Shown here: one piece after another, positions 25,604-34,217 of the stretch
Layout: the number at the start of each line of letters is the position of its first letter
Position numbering within the stretch: position 1 is the first letter of the stretch
DNA from: CAVTJX01 sp963735175
GTDB lineage: Bacteria; Electryoneota; RPQS01
Assembly: GCA_963735175.1 (NCBI GenBank)
Contig: CAVTJX010000008.1
Span: forward strand, 124,001 to 188,000
DNA: 64,000 nucleotides
Direction: 5' to 3'
The notes under the pieces: model-generated
Seen by the model: the letters and a program-made list of their open reading frames with translations, nothing else
Told to the model about the DNA's origin: nothing
Database searches by the model: none
Position numbers and translations under genes: made by a program

Positions 25604-26800
25604 GAACGCTTCCTTATGATTGAAAGCACGGTAGAAGGTTGGATCTCAAATTCCAAAGGTGGATTGCCGTTAGCTACAAGGGCGGCGCGGGCGCGGGCGA
25701 TTCCGACCCCAAAGCGTTGAACATAACCAAGCGCGCGCATTATCTCAGCCAAATTGGGATTACGGTAGTCTGTAATGCCCGGTTCGCCAAAATTGTGAAG
25801 GTTAACCTGACCATATGTTCCACCAGGGCTGAGGATCTCTATTCGGTCAGCGAACCACGATATTCGAACAGGAGCGTTTGTACCCTCATAGTTTCGATGC
25901 AGAAGAGCATTTAACGCAATCTGACGGAGTGCTTCAAACGGATAATCCGGCGTCTTTACTTCAACGGTCGATGTGAGATCTGTAGCAACGAGAGATGTTT
26001 ATTTGCAGAGTCTCTATAAGTACCCGCAACACTTCGGGGAGAGGACCTGATATTGATTTTTGATCCTTAATGGCGGAATCCAACGTTTCGCCATCAAATC
26101 GTATGAATTGTACGTAGGCATTAGGGAGATATCTTAAGGGATCTATCCCTATAGAGATTATTCCGAGAACGGTGGGTATCGGGGGATTGTCCGGAGTGGC
26201 CATGCGCACAGAGGCCAATTGCTGTTCGATGGAACGCTGATTTTCCTCCAAAATATCTGGCGCAATAAGGAGCGGCAAATACATAGTTCTAAAGAGCGTC
26301 AAATCGAGATCGTCTTTTGTAGCCGTTGGAATTGGTCTCACATCGAATGGCAATGTTCCGGCTCTCCGCTTCTCACTCAGACGCCGCTCATCTTCTTGGG
26401 TAGCAATGGCTCGGCGTGGACCCACACGAATCCAAGTGACGCCATTATAACGAACCGGGGGTGAATCCGATGGTTGAACCTCAATAACGGCAACGTCACA
26501 ACCATGAAGAGTTTTTTTCTGCACTAGCATAGAAGGGAACGGATATATGTTCCCGTTCTGTTTCATCTCGGCAAGGTTCAAAAGGAGTTGATCGGTTATC
26601 GAGAGGTTCGCACACGATCCATCATCATTCGCACCAACGAAAATCACGCCGGGGAGTCGATGATTCGGAAGGTCGTTTGCGAAAGCGCAAATTGCCTGAG
26701 CGATTTTCTCTTTAGTGCCGCCCGCGGTAAGGGTCGCTTTCCGTTCAACACGATCAGATTCTATGTCTTGCAGCAGAGCCAGTAATTCAGCGTCTGTCAT
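25600..26800 (-). CDS. AlbA_2 plus HATPase_c_4 protein, one frame break
   Basis: About 400 codons. Residues 1-150 are an AlbA_2 domain (SDRVERKATLTAGGTKEKIA, ICAFANDLPNHRLPGVIFVG, GVTWIRVGPRRAIATQEDE). After a middle region the frame breaks near 25995; dropping one base continues as FEALRQIALNALLHRNYEGT, ISWFADRIEILSPGG and IMRALGYVQRFGVGIARAR, the GHKL-type HATPase_c_4 domain seen in RecG-like transcriptional regulators. The stop (25600-25602) overlaps the ParA start. AT-rich compared with flanks. The pairing with a ParA ATPase is uncommon and suggests a two-protein nucleotide-dependent DNA-binding system, perhaps defensive (inference). Confidence 0.8.
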
Positions 26801-26834
26801 ACTCGGCCTCGTATCGTTTTACATGTTGAAACAT

Positions 26835-28118
26835 CTAATTCGCTTTCCACGCCCGGTACAAATGCGGAATGAGCTGGTCGAAGCTGTGCTTAAACGTCAC
26901 TACGCCGCGCATCATGCCGTTGTCGTCGACCACCGGCAGGCCGAGAAAGAAGTAGCGCAAGAAGGTGTCGGCCACTTCGGCCACGGGGGCCTCCGTGTGC
27001 AGCGTCACCAGGCGCGGCTGCATGATGTTTCCCATCTGCAAGCGCGAGTCCGCCTGCAGCAGGTGCCGCAGACTCAGCGCGCCGATCAGCTTGCCGTCGT
27101 CGTCGTGCACGTAGACGTAGTAAATCGATTCGATCTCCCCCGCCGCCTCGCGCACCAGCTCCATCGCGTCGCCTACGGTCAGATGGTCCGCGATCTCCAC
27201 GAAGTCCGTCGTCATCAGCGAGCCCGCCGTATCCTCGGAATACGTCATCAGCTCCTGCAGCTCGGCCTTCTCTTCTTCCCCTTCAAAGGCCTCGATGATG
27301 TCCGAAGCATGCTCTTCGTCGATGCTGGCCAAAAGGTCCGCCGCTTCCGAAGGCTCCATCTCTTCGAGGATGTCCGCCGCCAGCTCCTCGTCCATGCCCT
27401 CGATGATCGACTTCTGCACGTCCTCGTCGGTCTCCTGCAGTGCTTCGGCGGCGGTTTCCGTATCGAGGGCGGCGAGCATCACCTGCCGCTGCTGGTGATC
27501 GAGTTCTTCAAGGATGTCCGCCAGTTCGCCCGGATGCAGCTCGTTTAATCGCTGCGCGCCCACCGTCAGTCGCACGGGCTCGAGCAGTTTGGCATTCGAG
27601 GACACCGGCTGCACAAACTTCCACGAGATCAGTTCGTCCTGCAGGCCCCGGCCCACGCTGCGGGCAAACGGTTTCACGACTCCTTCCCATCCCAGCCGCC
27701 GCAGCAGCCCCGTAAAGCCGACGTCCACGTGCACCACCCACTGCCGTTCGCCGATCAGCAGATGGATGTCGTTCACGCGTTCAACCTTGGCCCCCTCCAC
27801 GTCCACGATCTGCTTGTCCCACAGCAGTTCGCGCACGCTGACGTCTTCCGGTCCCATTTCCAGGGGCGATATTTTTCGTTCGTCCACTGTCAGATACCCG
27901 GTCCGCAGAATGGCAAAGTACTCTTCGGCGGTCGCGGGATAAAGCACGTCGCGCTGGCGGTGGCGCAGCACCAGGCCGCGTAATTGAGGGTAAAGTTCGG
28001 TCAGGGTGGCAATCGCGTCCCAGATCCGCCCCATCGAGGTCCCCAGTTTCTGGCTGCGCGCCGGGCGCCCCAGAAATGACGACAGGAAATGAAGTTCTTC
28101 CGTCACGTGCGTCGACAT
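26835..28118 (-). CDS. Soluble PRC-barrel/MgtE-N/CBS protein
   Basis: 427 residues with no membrane helices. The N-terminal 60-140 region includes VRELLWDKQIVDVEGAKVER, a PRC-barrel pattern. Residues about 195-290 form the MgtE N-terminal superhelix (LHPGELADILEELDHQQRQV, then repeats ADILEEMEPSEAADLLASID and ASDIIEAFEG). Two CBS domains follow (SEDTAGSLMTTDFVEIADHL, GALSLRHLL, then IMQPRLVTLHTEAPVAEVAD). In full-length MgtE these domains sense Mg2+ and gate the channel (known), but the channel domain is missing here. A magnesium or nucleotide sensor acting on another protein is plausible. Confidence 0.85.
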   Translation of the reverse strand: MSTHVTEELHFLSSFLGRPARSQKLGTSMGRIWDAIATLTELYPQLRGLVLRHRQRDVLYPATAEEYFAILRTGYLTVDERKISPLEMGPEDVSVRELLWDKQIVDVEGAKVERVNDIHLLIGERQWVVHVDVGFTGLLRRLGWEGVVKPFARSVGRGLQDELISWKFVQPVSSNAKLLEPVRLTVGAQRLNELHPGELADILEELDHQQRQVMLAALDTETAAEALQETDEDVQKSIIEGMDEELAADILEEMEPSEAADLLASIDEEHASDIIEAFEGEEEKAELQELMTYSEDTAGSLMTTDFVEIADHLTVGDAMELVREAAGEIESIYYVYVHDDDGKLIGALSLRHLLQADSRLQMGNIMQPRLVTLHTEAPVAEVADTFLRYFFLGLPVVDDNGMMRGVVTFKHSFDQLIPHLYRAWKAN

Positions 28119-28266
28119 GAAGGCTCTCCCGCTAAACCTTCGACCGAATCTAATAACATAGAGAATTCCATTATGTTAGTCAACCGCTCTGGCTTGATTT
28201 TTCGGGGGACTTTGCGTATTTTGGTACAAATTGCCCGCAAAAGTCCACCAATCGGAACCCTCGTTT

Positions 28267-29569
28267 ATGGCTAAGATTGCTCCCTTCCAAGCCCTGCGCT
28301 ATGATCAATTTGTCGCCGGGGACCTCGACAAGCTCGTCACACAGCCCTACGACAAGATTGACCGCAAGCTGCAGCAGGAATATTACGACCGCCACCCGCA
28401 CAACATCGTCCGCGTGATCTTTTCTCAGGAAAACGTCACCAATCCCGAAACGCCCTATCCCGAAGCCGCCCAAACCCTGCGCGATTGGATCAAAAGCGGC
28501 GTGCTTAAGGTGGATGACCAGCCGGCCATCTACGTGTATTACCAGACCTTCACCTTCATGGGCCGGAAATATACTCGCAAGGGATTCATCGCCAGCGTCG
28601 AACTCGAGGAGAAGGGCGTACGCGCCCACGAGCATACGCTGGCCGGCCCCAAGGCCGACCGCCTGCGCCTCCTGCGCGCCACCGAGACCAACGACGAGAA
28701 CATCTTCCTGCTCTTCACCGACCCCCAGAACACGGCCGTAAAGCTCATGGACGAGGCCGTCCTCGCCCAGCCGCCGCTGATGGAGTGCAAAGACGACTAC
28801 GGCGAAACCCACACCGTCTGGGCACTCCGCGACGCCAAGGCCATCGAAAAGCTGCAAGCCATTGTGGCCCTCCGCGAACTCTTCATCGCCGACGGCCATC
28901 ACCGCTTCGAAACCGCCGTCAATTTCCAGAATGAGGCCGTGCAGAAGGGCTGGAAGCCTGAAGGAAATCAGGGCTTTGACCACCGCATGATGGCCCTTTT
29001 CCCGATGGAAGATCCGGGTCTTGGTGATCTTCCCCACCCATCGCCTCGTCAAAGCTGTCCCGAATTTCGACGGCAACAAGCTGGTCCAGGCCCTTTCCAA
29101 GCACTTCCAGGTCGAGCCCATGGCCACTCCCGAGGATCTCTTCAAGATGATGGACGGGCACTTGGAAAAGAACACCTTCGGCATGGCCATCGCCGGCCCG
29201 CAAACCCGTTATTACTTCCTCAAGCTCAAAGATCCCAAGGTGATGGACAAAGAGCTGCCAAATATGTCCGCCGCCAGCCGCCGACTCGATGTCACCGTGC
29301 TCCACAAGCTGATTCTGGAGAATGAACTCGGGATTGACAAGGCCAAGCTCGAGGCCTTCACCAACGTCGAATACGTCCGCGCCCGCGAAGAGGCGGTGGG
29401 CAAGGTCGGCAAGGGCGAGATTCAAGCCGCCTTCATCCTCAACCCGACGGACGTCAGCGATGTGCGGGATGTCGCCAGCGTTGGCGAGCGCATGCCGCAA
29501 AAATCCACGGACTTCTATCCAAAGTTACTGGCCGGCCTCGTGATGATGCCGCTGAAGATTAAAAAGTAA
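28267..29569 (+). CDS. DUF1015 family protein, one frame break
   Basis: Start chosen at 28267 (MAKIAPFQALRY), the conserved beginning of DUF1015, rather than the upstream ATG 28231. The family has IAPFxAxRY near the N-terminus, PYDKID, VRVIF, DGHHRFETAVNFQNE and a SerC-linked occurrence in many anaerobes. The frame changes near 29015 where one T is extra; the rest (THRLVKAVPNFDGNKLVQAL, LHKLILENELGID, AAFILNPTDVSDVRDVASVG, MPQKSTDFYPKLLAGLVM) continues the family. About 433 residues. Its molecular function is not established, although it is often clustered with serine biosynthesis; SerA and a class V aminotransferase lie 14-22 kb away. Confidence 0.85.
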
Positions 29570-29583
29570 GTCGATTCAACGCA

Positions 29584-29609
29584 GGGCGGGCAGAAATGTC
29601 CGCCCTTTT
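29584..29609 (+). terminator. Rho-independent terminator of the DUF1015 gene
   Basis: Arms gggcgggca (29584-29592) and tgtccgccc (29597-29605) closed by a gaaa tetraloop, then tttt, 15 bases after the stop. Confidence 0.8.
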
Positions 29610-29656
29610 GTACGACCTTGGACCCCTAAGAGTGAAATCCAGGACAGGGACATTAA

Positions 29657-30298
29657 ATGAGCCTACTTTCAGAATGGATATTGGGTTGGCAACGCGTTGC
29701 CAAATTCAAGGTTGTCTGTTCGCTGGGCACGACCGATGTTGAGAAGAGTGCCATTGGTGCCTGCCGCTATGCACTGCCGTCTGCAACAAACTCCACAAAA
29801 CCGAAGACGCCACCAACCGAGGAACTGCGCTTTTGGCTGGGATACCACTGTAAAGCCACACGGTATATTGATTCGAATTTCAAAGAGTTCTCTGAACCTT
29901 GTCGCGACCTGATAGAGCTTCTGTCCAGCTATTCTAAGAATATTGTGGACAAAGAGTGGGAGCAATTCGTGCCAGAAGATTTTGTGGCGAAGGCTTGCGA
30001 CTGGTCTATCGCCGACGGGTTATTATCTCTATCAGGAAAATGGTCCGGGGTCTTCATCGCTAAGGGCGGACGCCTTCGCCTTATCCAAACGGTTTTTCCA
30101 ACCATGATACATCCAATGTGCATCGCCATTTCCACATGTGCCTTCTTGAAGCAGGCTGCAATCTACAACGAACCTAAGCTTGTATCGCAGTGTTGTCATA
30201 TACTGAACGAAAAGATCCGACAACACAATCCTATGCCTCTGGCGGGAGTTGGTGGCATCGCAAACGCGGTCTGGTTCGAAGCGTTAATGGCTGAATGA
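29657..30298 (+). CDS. Hypothetical protein, 213 residues
   Basis: Starts MSLLSEWILGWQRVAKFKVV; no signal peptide and no certain membrane helix, although MIHPMCIAISTCAFLKQAAI is moderately hydrophobic. Rich in tryptophan and cysteine (CRYAL, PCRDL, ACDWS, QCCHIL). Base composition is more AT-rich than flanking genes and the ribosome site is weak (acagggac before ATG). I do not recognise a family. It sits between a strong terminator and a decayed T9SS tail next to a RAYT element, an accessory-type setting. Could be a single-gene defence or toxin component, but nothing in the sequence shows that. Confidence 0.55.
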   Translation: MSLLSEWILGWQRVAKFKVVCSLGTTDVEKSAIGACRYALPSATNSTKPKTPPTEELRFWLGYHCKATRYIDSNFKEFSEPCRDLIELLSSYSKNIVDKEWEQFVPEDFVAKACDWSIADGLLSLSGKWSGVFIAKGGRLRLIQTVFPTMIHPMCIAISTCAFLKQAAIYNEPKLVSQCCHILNEKIRQHNPMPLAGVGGIANAVWFEALMAE

Positions 30299-30341
30299 AT
30301 TTGGTTCGTCGTGGTCTTCGTCCAGTCAGAATAGGGATACA

Positions 30342-30446
30342 TACGACGATCACTTGGGCGGCACAACCCTGGCCTCGGGCCTCTACTTCGCACGTCTCAC
30401 AACGCCCACCAGCCACGCCACGAAGAAGCTGGTCTTGCTAAAGTAG
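30342..30446 (+). pseudogene. Orphan T9SS C-terminal sorting domain remnant
   Basis: In one frame the DNA reads DDHLGGTTLASGLYFARL then TTPTSHATKKLVLLK and a TAG at 30444-30446. This is the last third of a T9SS sorting domain, with no start codon and no upstream protein; the preceding hypothetical gene ends at 30298 in another frame. I take it as the broken 3' end of a former secreted-protein gene, left beside the REP/RAYT insertion 20 bases downstream. Confidence 0.7.
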
Positions 30447-30466
30447 AGACCAGTCGATACCGCAAC

Positions 30467-30491
30467 TGTAGCGCCGCACAGCTGTGCGCTC
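30467..30491 (+). repeat. REP palindrome, copy A, left of RAYT
   Basis: tgtagcgcc then gcacagctgtgcgctc (25 bases). Contains the palindrome gcacagctgtgc. Same orientation as copies C (31083) and D (57401) and the exact reverse complement of copy B (30816). Confidence 0.8.
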
Positions 30492-30526
30492 TGTCTTCTT
30501 CTCTTTCATAATCGAAGGAGACCGTT

Positions 30527-31075
30527 ATGGCAGATTTCCCTCCAACGCCGCCCTTTAAATCCATCCGCCTGCCGGATTTCGATTATCGGACGGCGCGCTG
30601 GTATTTCGTGACAATTTGCACGGCTGGACGGGAGCGGTTGTTTGGCACCGTGACGGGTGGGGAAATGCAGCTCGACGATTACGGCCGGATTGTGGCTGAG
30701 GAATGGGAACGCTCGCGGCATCTCCGGCCGGGACTGTGGCTCGATGCATTCATCATAATGCCAGACCACATGCACGCGTTGATTGGATTATTTTGCAATG
30801 AGGCCGAGGAAGGAAGAGCGCACAGCTGTGCGGCGCTACAATCGGATCAGCCCCTTCGTGGGAGTCGGGACCGTGCGCCGCGATCACTTAGCAGTTTCAT
30901 CGCGCAATTCAAAGCGAGCGCCACGCGGCGCATCAATGAGGCACGGGAAACGCCGAAACGTCTGGTTTGGCAGCCGCGGTTTTTTGAGCATATCGTCCGC
31001 GAATACGAGAAACTCGACCTCGCCCGGCATTACATCCGCGAGAATCCACGCCGCTGGACCGAACGAGGATTGTAA
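30527..31075 (+). CDS. REP-associated tyrosine transposase (RAYT, Y1/IS200-like)
   Basis: 182 residues of the Y1_Tnp superfamily. RWYFVTICTAGRERLFG is the first conserved block. The HUH metal site is PDHMHALIGLF. The C-terminal helix FFEHIVREYEKLDLARHYIR carries the candidate catalytic Tyr in RHYI, followed by ENPRRW. RAYTs cut and move REP palindromes (known in Pseudomonas and Escherichia). Here REP copies flank the gene at 30467-30491 and 31083-31107 in direct orientation, and a third, inverted copy at 30816-30840 is inside the gene, encoding AHSCAAL between the HUH site and the tyrosine. The reading frame is intact, so the enzyme may be active. Confidence 0.88.
   Translation: MADFPPTPPFKSIRLPDFDYRTARWYFVTICTAGRERLFGTVTGGEMQLDDYGRIVAEEWERSRHLRPGLWLDAFIIMPDHMHALIGLFCNEAEEGRAHSCAALQSDQPLRGSRDRAPRSLSSFIAQFKASATRRINEARETPKRLVWQPRFFEHIVREYEKLDLARHYIRENPRRWTERGL
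30816..30840 (-). repeat. REP palindrome, copy B, inside the RAYT coding region
   Basis: gagcgcacagctgtgc then ggcgctaca, exactly the reverse complement of copy A over 25 bases. It lies in frame within the transposase, in a variable loop between the metal site and the catalytic tyrosine. Confidence 0.8.
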
Positions 31076-31082
31076 ATCAACC

Positions 31083-31107
31083 TGTAGTGCCGAACAGCTG
31101 TGCGCTC
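31083..31107 (+). repeat. REP palindrome, copy C, right of RAYT
   Basis: tgtagtgcc then gaacagctgtgcgctc, two mismatches to copy A, 8 bases after the RAYT stop. Confidence 0.8.
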
Positions 31108-31127
31108 TTTCTGATCCGAATAACACA

Positions 31128-31158
31128 CACGAGCCTGAGGGCATTCCTCAGGCTCGTG
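31128..31158. terminator. Bidirectional hairpin between RAYT and hydrolase genes
   Basis: Perfect 13-base arms cacgagcctgagg (31128-31140) and cctcaggctcgtg (31146-31158) with a 5-base loop, placed between convergent genes. No T-run. Confidence 0.6.
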
Positions 31159-31182
31159 GCGCATGAAATGGTTGCGTGTTGC

Positions 31183-31905
31183 TCAGCCGAGGCGGTTCAG
31201 GAAGTCCTTGAAGACCGGCAGGAAGACGTGGTCGCGCAGGCTGTCGATGGGATGATAGGTCTCGGGGAAGACCGTCAGCTGGCCGAAGCGCAGCGCGCGG
31301 TAGAGATCAACGGCCTCGGAGACCGGCAGCAACTCGTCGCGGTCGCCCACGGAAATCATGATCGGCGTCTCCAGGTCCTCCAGCTCCATCTCGGTCAACC
31401 CGGTGTCGGGCAGATTCGAGACCAACTTGTTCAGCCACGGCAGCATCGCTTCGAGCTTTTCCTCGCTGTGCTGCGTGCGCAGCTCCGCGAGCCGCTCGGG
31501 CTTGTTCTCTTCGAGGAACGCGAGGTCCAGTTCGGTGGCGAGGTTCTCGGCCTCTTCGCCCGACCAGTAGAACTTGCTGGCGTGCATCCACACACCCAGC
31601 ACGCGGCTGGGATTCTTCAGCGCGTAAGAGAGGCCCGCATAGCCGCCGAGGCTGTAGCCGAGGATCACCACCGGTTCGGCGTGGATCCCGTTCAAGAGAC
31701 GGTCAATCTCTTCGACAATCACGCGCATCGTCAGCGATTTGGTCATTTCCGACGGGCCGTGGCCGGGAAGTTCGGCGCCGATCGCGGTGTAGCCCATGTC
31801 GGCGATGGGCTGCAGATAGCGCTGCCACTGGGTCTCGACGGTGCCTAACATGCCGGGAAGCAGAAGGACCGGCGGCCCGCTTCCCACGGATTGATGATGG
31901 AGCAT
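31183..31905 (-). CDS. Alpha/beta hydrolase
   Basis: 240 residues of the alpha/beta hydrolase fold. Oxyanion region LLLPGMLG; helix and strand before ELPGHGPSE; nucleophile elbow ILGYSLGGYAGLSYAL with Ser about residue 101; acid in VGDRDELLP; histidine in PETYHPIDSL. This set gives the usual Ser-Asp-His triad. Such enzymes hydrolyse esters, lactones or small amides; the substrate is unknown. It runs in the same direction as the aldo-keto reductase and ferredoxin genes upstream, with about 115 bases between, so a shared transcript is possible but not shown. Confidence 0.88.
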   Translation of the reverse strand: MLHHQSVGSGPPVLLLPGMLGTVETQWQRYLQPIADMGYTAIGAELPGHGPSEMTKSLTMRVIVEEIDRLLNGIHAEPVVILGYSLGGYAGLSYALKNPSRVLGVWMHASKFYWSGEEAENLATELDLAFLEENKPERLAELRTQHSEEKLEAMLPWLNKLVSNLPDTGLTEMELEDLETPIMISVGDRDELLPVSEAVDLYRALRFGQLTVFPETYHPIDSLRDHVFLPVFKDFLNRLG

Positions 31906-32021
31906 GGTATTCTGGTTAAGGTCTATACGATGGCGGCCTGAACCGCCCCAGGAATTACAAACATCAGGAGATGCTGTCGCGGATGAACTCTGTTCCTCAT
32001 CCCTCCGCCCTCATCCTTGTC

Positions 32022-32987
32022 TTAGAGACCGGCGCTGACGTCGTCGAGGCGCGCCATTTCTTCCGCCGACAGCCGTTTGCCCGCCGCGCCTAACGAATCA
32101 TCAAGTTGTGCCAGCGAGGTCGCCCCGATAATCGGGCTCGTGATGACGGGCTTCGAAAGGATCCACGCCAACGCCGTCTGTGTCATGGTCTCGCCGCGCG
32201 CTTTGGCCAGCGCGTCCAGCATTTCGAGGACTTTAACGACCTGCGGCGTCATCTTGATTTCGGCGCGGCCGTTCAGCGTGTGCCGCGCATTTTCCGGCAG
32301 CGGCGTGTGTGGTTTGTACTTGCCGGTGAGCAGTCCGCCTTCGAGCGGCGAGTAGGGAATCACCGCCATCCCCGCCTGTTCACAGACGGGTTGCAGGCTG
32401 GTTTCAAAGGCCTGGCGGCAGATCAGATTGTATTTCGGCTGCGTCGCAATGAAGCGCAGTTGCTTGTGGTCAGCGGCGTAGTCGTTTGCGGCTTTGGTCT
32501 GGTCGCCGTCGAAGTTCGAGAGCCCAAGGAAGCGCACTTTGCCGGCGGCAACGAGTTCCGCCAGCGCGTCCACGGTTTCGCCGATGGGCGTCGCCGGGTC
32601 CGGCGAATGACATTGATAGAGGTCGAAATAATCGACCTTCAGCCGCTTCAGGGAATCGTCGCAAGCCCGCTTGATGTGCGCGCGCGACAGGCCTTCGCCG
32701 TCCGCGCCGTCCCACATCCGCCCGCGCACCTTGGTGGCGAGCACGATTTGGTGGCGCGGCTTGCTCTTCAACCAGTTGCCGATGATCTGCTCGGAAACCC
32801 CGCCCGGATTGCCCGGCACCCAACTCGAGTAGACGTCGGCGGTATCGATGAAATTAATCCCGGCATCAAATGCGCGGTCGAGAATCCGGTGCGACGCGCG
32901 CTCGTCCGTCTGCCAGCCCATGGTCATCGTCCCGAGGCAGAGTTCGGAAACCGTAAGATCAGTTTTACCGAAGGGACGAAGATTCAT
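32022..32987 (-). CDS. Aldo/keto reductase
   Basis: 321 residues, NAD(P)H-dependent oxidoreductase of the AKR family (TIM barrel). Conserved parts: LGTMTMGWQTDE, active-site Asp and Tyr in FIDTADVYSSW, Lys in LATKVRGR, His in DLYQCHSPDP, and SNFD and YNLICR blocks that bind cofactor; C-terminal ALAWILSKPVITSPIIGATS is the NADP-binding end. It most resembles the AKR11/YajO-type reductases acting on aldehydes or sugars. A 7Fe ferredoxin gene lies 45 bases upstream in the same orientation, which hints at a joint redox transcript. TCATCCC-type repeat DNA follows its stop at 31993-32016. Confidence 0.9.
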   Translation of the reverse strand: MNLRPFGKTDLTVSELCLGTMTMGWQTDERASHRILDRAFDAGINFIDTADVYSSWVPGNPGGVSEQIIGNWLKSKPRHQIVLATKVRGRMWDGADGEGLSRAHIKRACDDSLKRLKVDYFDLYQCHSPDPATPIGETVDALAELVAAGKVRFLGLSNFDGDQTKAANDYAADHKQLRFIATQPKYNLICRQAFETSLQPVCEQAGMAVIPYSPLEGGLLTGKYKPHTPLPENARHTLNGRAEIKMTPQVVKVLEMLDALAKARGETMTQTALAWILSKPVITSPIIGATSLAQLDDSLGAAGKRLSAEEMARLDDVSAGL

Positions 32988-33031
32988 TTATAGTCTCTTG
33001 AATAAAAACCAAAGAATAGATCTTCTGTATT

Positions 33032-33337
33032 TCAATAAACATTGCCGCGCCGCGGTGGGTCCGTCGCCGGGCGGATCTCCGGCATCGGATTGCCTTTGAA
33101 TTGAGGCGCTAATTTCGCGTTGATGGCTGCGTACTCCGGATCCTCTGAAACCGTTTCGACGATTGCTTCCATCGGGCATTCTGGCACACACGCGCCACAG
33201 TCGATGCACAGCTTGGGGTCGATCACCGCAAACGGCTGTCCCTCGTACTCGCCGGGGTAAATGCAGTACACTGGGCAGACCTGCATGCATGAGGCATACC
33301 GTTCTCCCAGACATTTTTCTGTGATTACGAAAGTCAT
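33032..33337 (-). CDS. 7Fe-type bacterial ferredoxin
   Basis: 101 residues. The N-terminal cluster motif C-x7-C-x3-C-P-x2-C is in KCLGERYASCMQVCPVYC, which fits a [3Fe-4S] site as in FdxA ferredoxins. The second motif CIDCGACVPECP carries the [4Fe-4S] ligands. The C-terminal 35 residues form the usual FdxA extension. Cytoplasmic one-electron carrier. Its neighbour downstream is an aldo-keto reductase; no partner enzyme that needs a ferredoxin is adjacent. Confidence 0.92.
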   Translation of the reverse strand: MTFVITEKCLGERYASCMQVCPVYCIYPGEYEGQPFAVIDPKLCIDCGACVPECPMEAIVETVSEDPEYAAINAKLAPQFKGNPMPEIRPATDPPRRGNVY

Positions 33338-33714
33338 GATTATTTGAACTTTACAAATAAGTGAGACGAAGACCTATCCGGGCCTGTTGCCGAAAGAGCG
33401 GGCCTTATGCCCGCTCTTCCACCGCGAGTAATATCGCAATTCCCCAGCTAAGATGCAACGAAAATCCCAACCAGTCGTACCGAATCCAAATCCCCCGCCT
33501 CTGAAATACTACGAGTTGTCGGCTGGATAGGCCGAAAATCGGGCGGATGCACATTTCTGAATCAAGGAGGCGAATCCCGGTCCCGGGCAGGTTTGGAAAT
33601 AGTTGAAAATAAACATATTGGCTGCGTTGATCCTCCTTTAGAAACGAATATAGACCGCTTCCGTTAAAAATAGTAAGCCTCCGCCATGAACTCCGTTGAA
33701 AGAGATCGGGGCGG
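33338..33714. other. 377-base gap between ferredoxin and DoxX
   Basis: Contains a hairpin, aagagcgggc (33394-33403) with gcccgctctt (33409-33418) and a 5-base loop, probably a terminator-like stem. The rest is AT-rich and shows no gene or clear remnant. A short frame at 33686 ends before the DoxX start. Divergent promoters for the ferredoxin and DoxX genes should lie here, but I see no certain -35/-10 boxes. Confidence 0.5.
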
Positions 33715-34131
33715 TTGAAGTTTGAAGGGAGAACGGCTACGTTCCTGCAGAAATATGAACCGCAGGTTTATGCCCTGTTACGAATTGTTGCCGGATTTCT
33801 GTTTCTCTGGCACGGCTCGCAAAAACTGTTCGGATTTCCCGCGGTGGGTGTCTCTATTCCGCTGCATATTGTGGTGATTGCCGGGACGATTGAGTTTTTC
33901 GGCGGCCTACTCATCCTCCTCGGTTTTCTCACCCGGTGGGCCGCGTTCATCGCGTCAGGGCAAATGGCCTATGCTTACTGGTCCGTACATGGGCTGAAAG
34001 CCATACTGCCAATTGAGAATCATGGTGAAATGGCGATGCTCTATTGCTTTTTATTTTTATACATCGCCACCGCCGGCTCCGGCATCTGGAGTCTCGACAC
34101 CCTGCTTCAGCGGCCCCGCAACCGCACTTGA
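33715..34131 (+). CDS. DoxX family membrane protein
   Basis: 138 residues with four membrane helices. The first is YALLRIVAGFLFLWHGSQKL and FGFP, the DoxX signature. Later IVVIAGTIEFFGGLLILLGF, then WAAFIASGQMAYAYWSVHG and LYCFLFLYIATAGSGIWSLD. The start is TTG 33715 preceded by cggggcgg; ATG 33686 leads only to an early stop, so the TTG start is preferred. DoxX proteins are linked with quinone or thiosulfate redox and oxidative stress protection; exact function is not settled. Followed by a bidirectional terminator. Confidence 0.85.
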   Translation: MKFEGRTATFLQKYEPQVYALLRIVAGFLFLWHGSQKLFGFPAVGVSIPLHIVVIAGTIEFFGGLLILLGFLTRWAAFIASGQMAYAYWSVHGLKAILPIENHGEMAMLYCFLFLYIATAGSGIWSLDTLLQRPRNRT

Positions 34132-34151
34132 GAGCAGAGGCATAGCCAACA

Positions 34152-34189
34152 AAAACGGGCAGGCACAACAAGGTTGGCCTGCCCGTTTT
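34152..34189. terminator. Bidirectional terminator
   Basis: aaaacgggcaggc (34152-34164) pairs perfectly with gcctgcccgtttt (34177-34189), 12-base loop. A-run and T-run on both sides suit convergent genes: DoxX (+) and the 34218 gene (-). Confidence 0.85.
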
Positions 34190-34217
34190 GGCTCACGGAG
34201 GGTCGTTGGAGCCAAAG

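Noticed and set aside
25639..25914. 91-codon frame on the + strand
   Set aside because: It is opposite the HATPase_c_4 part of the minus-strand gene and has no own signal.
24595..26800. Plasmid partition locus
   Set aside because: ParA-like ATPase is present but no ParB-type gene or centromere repeats are seen.
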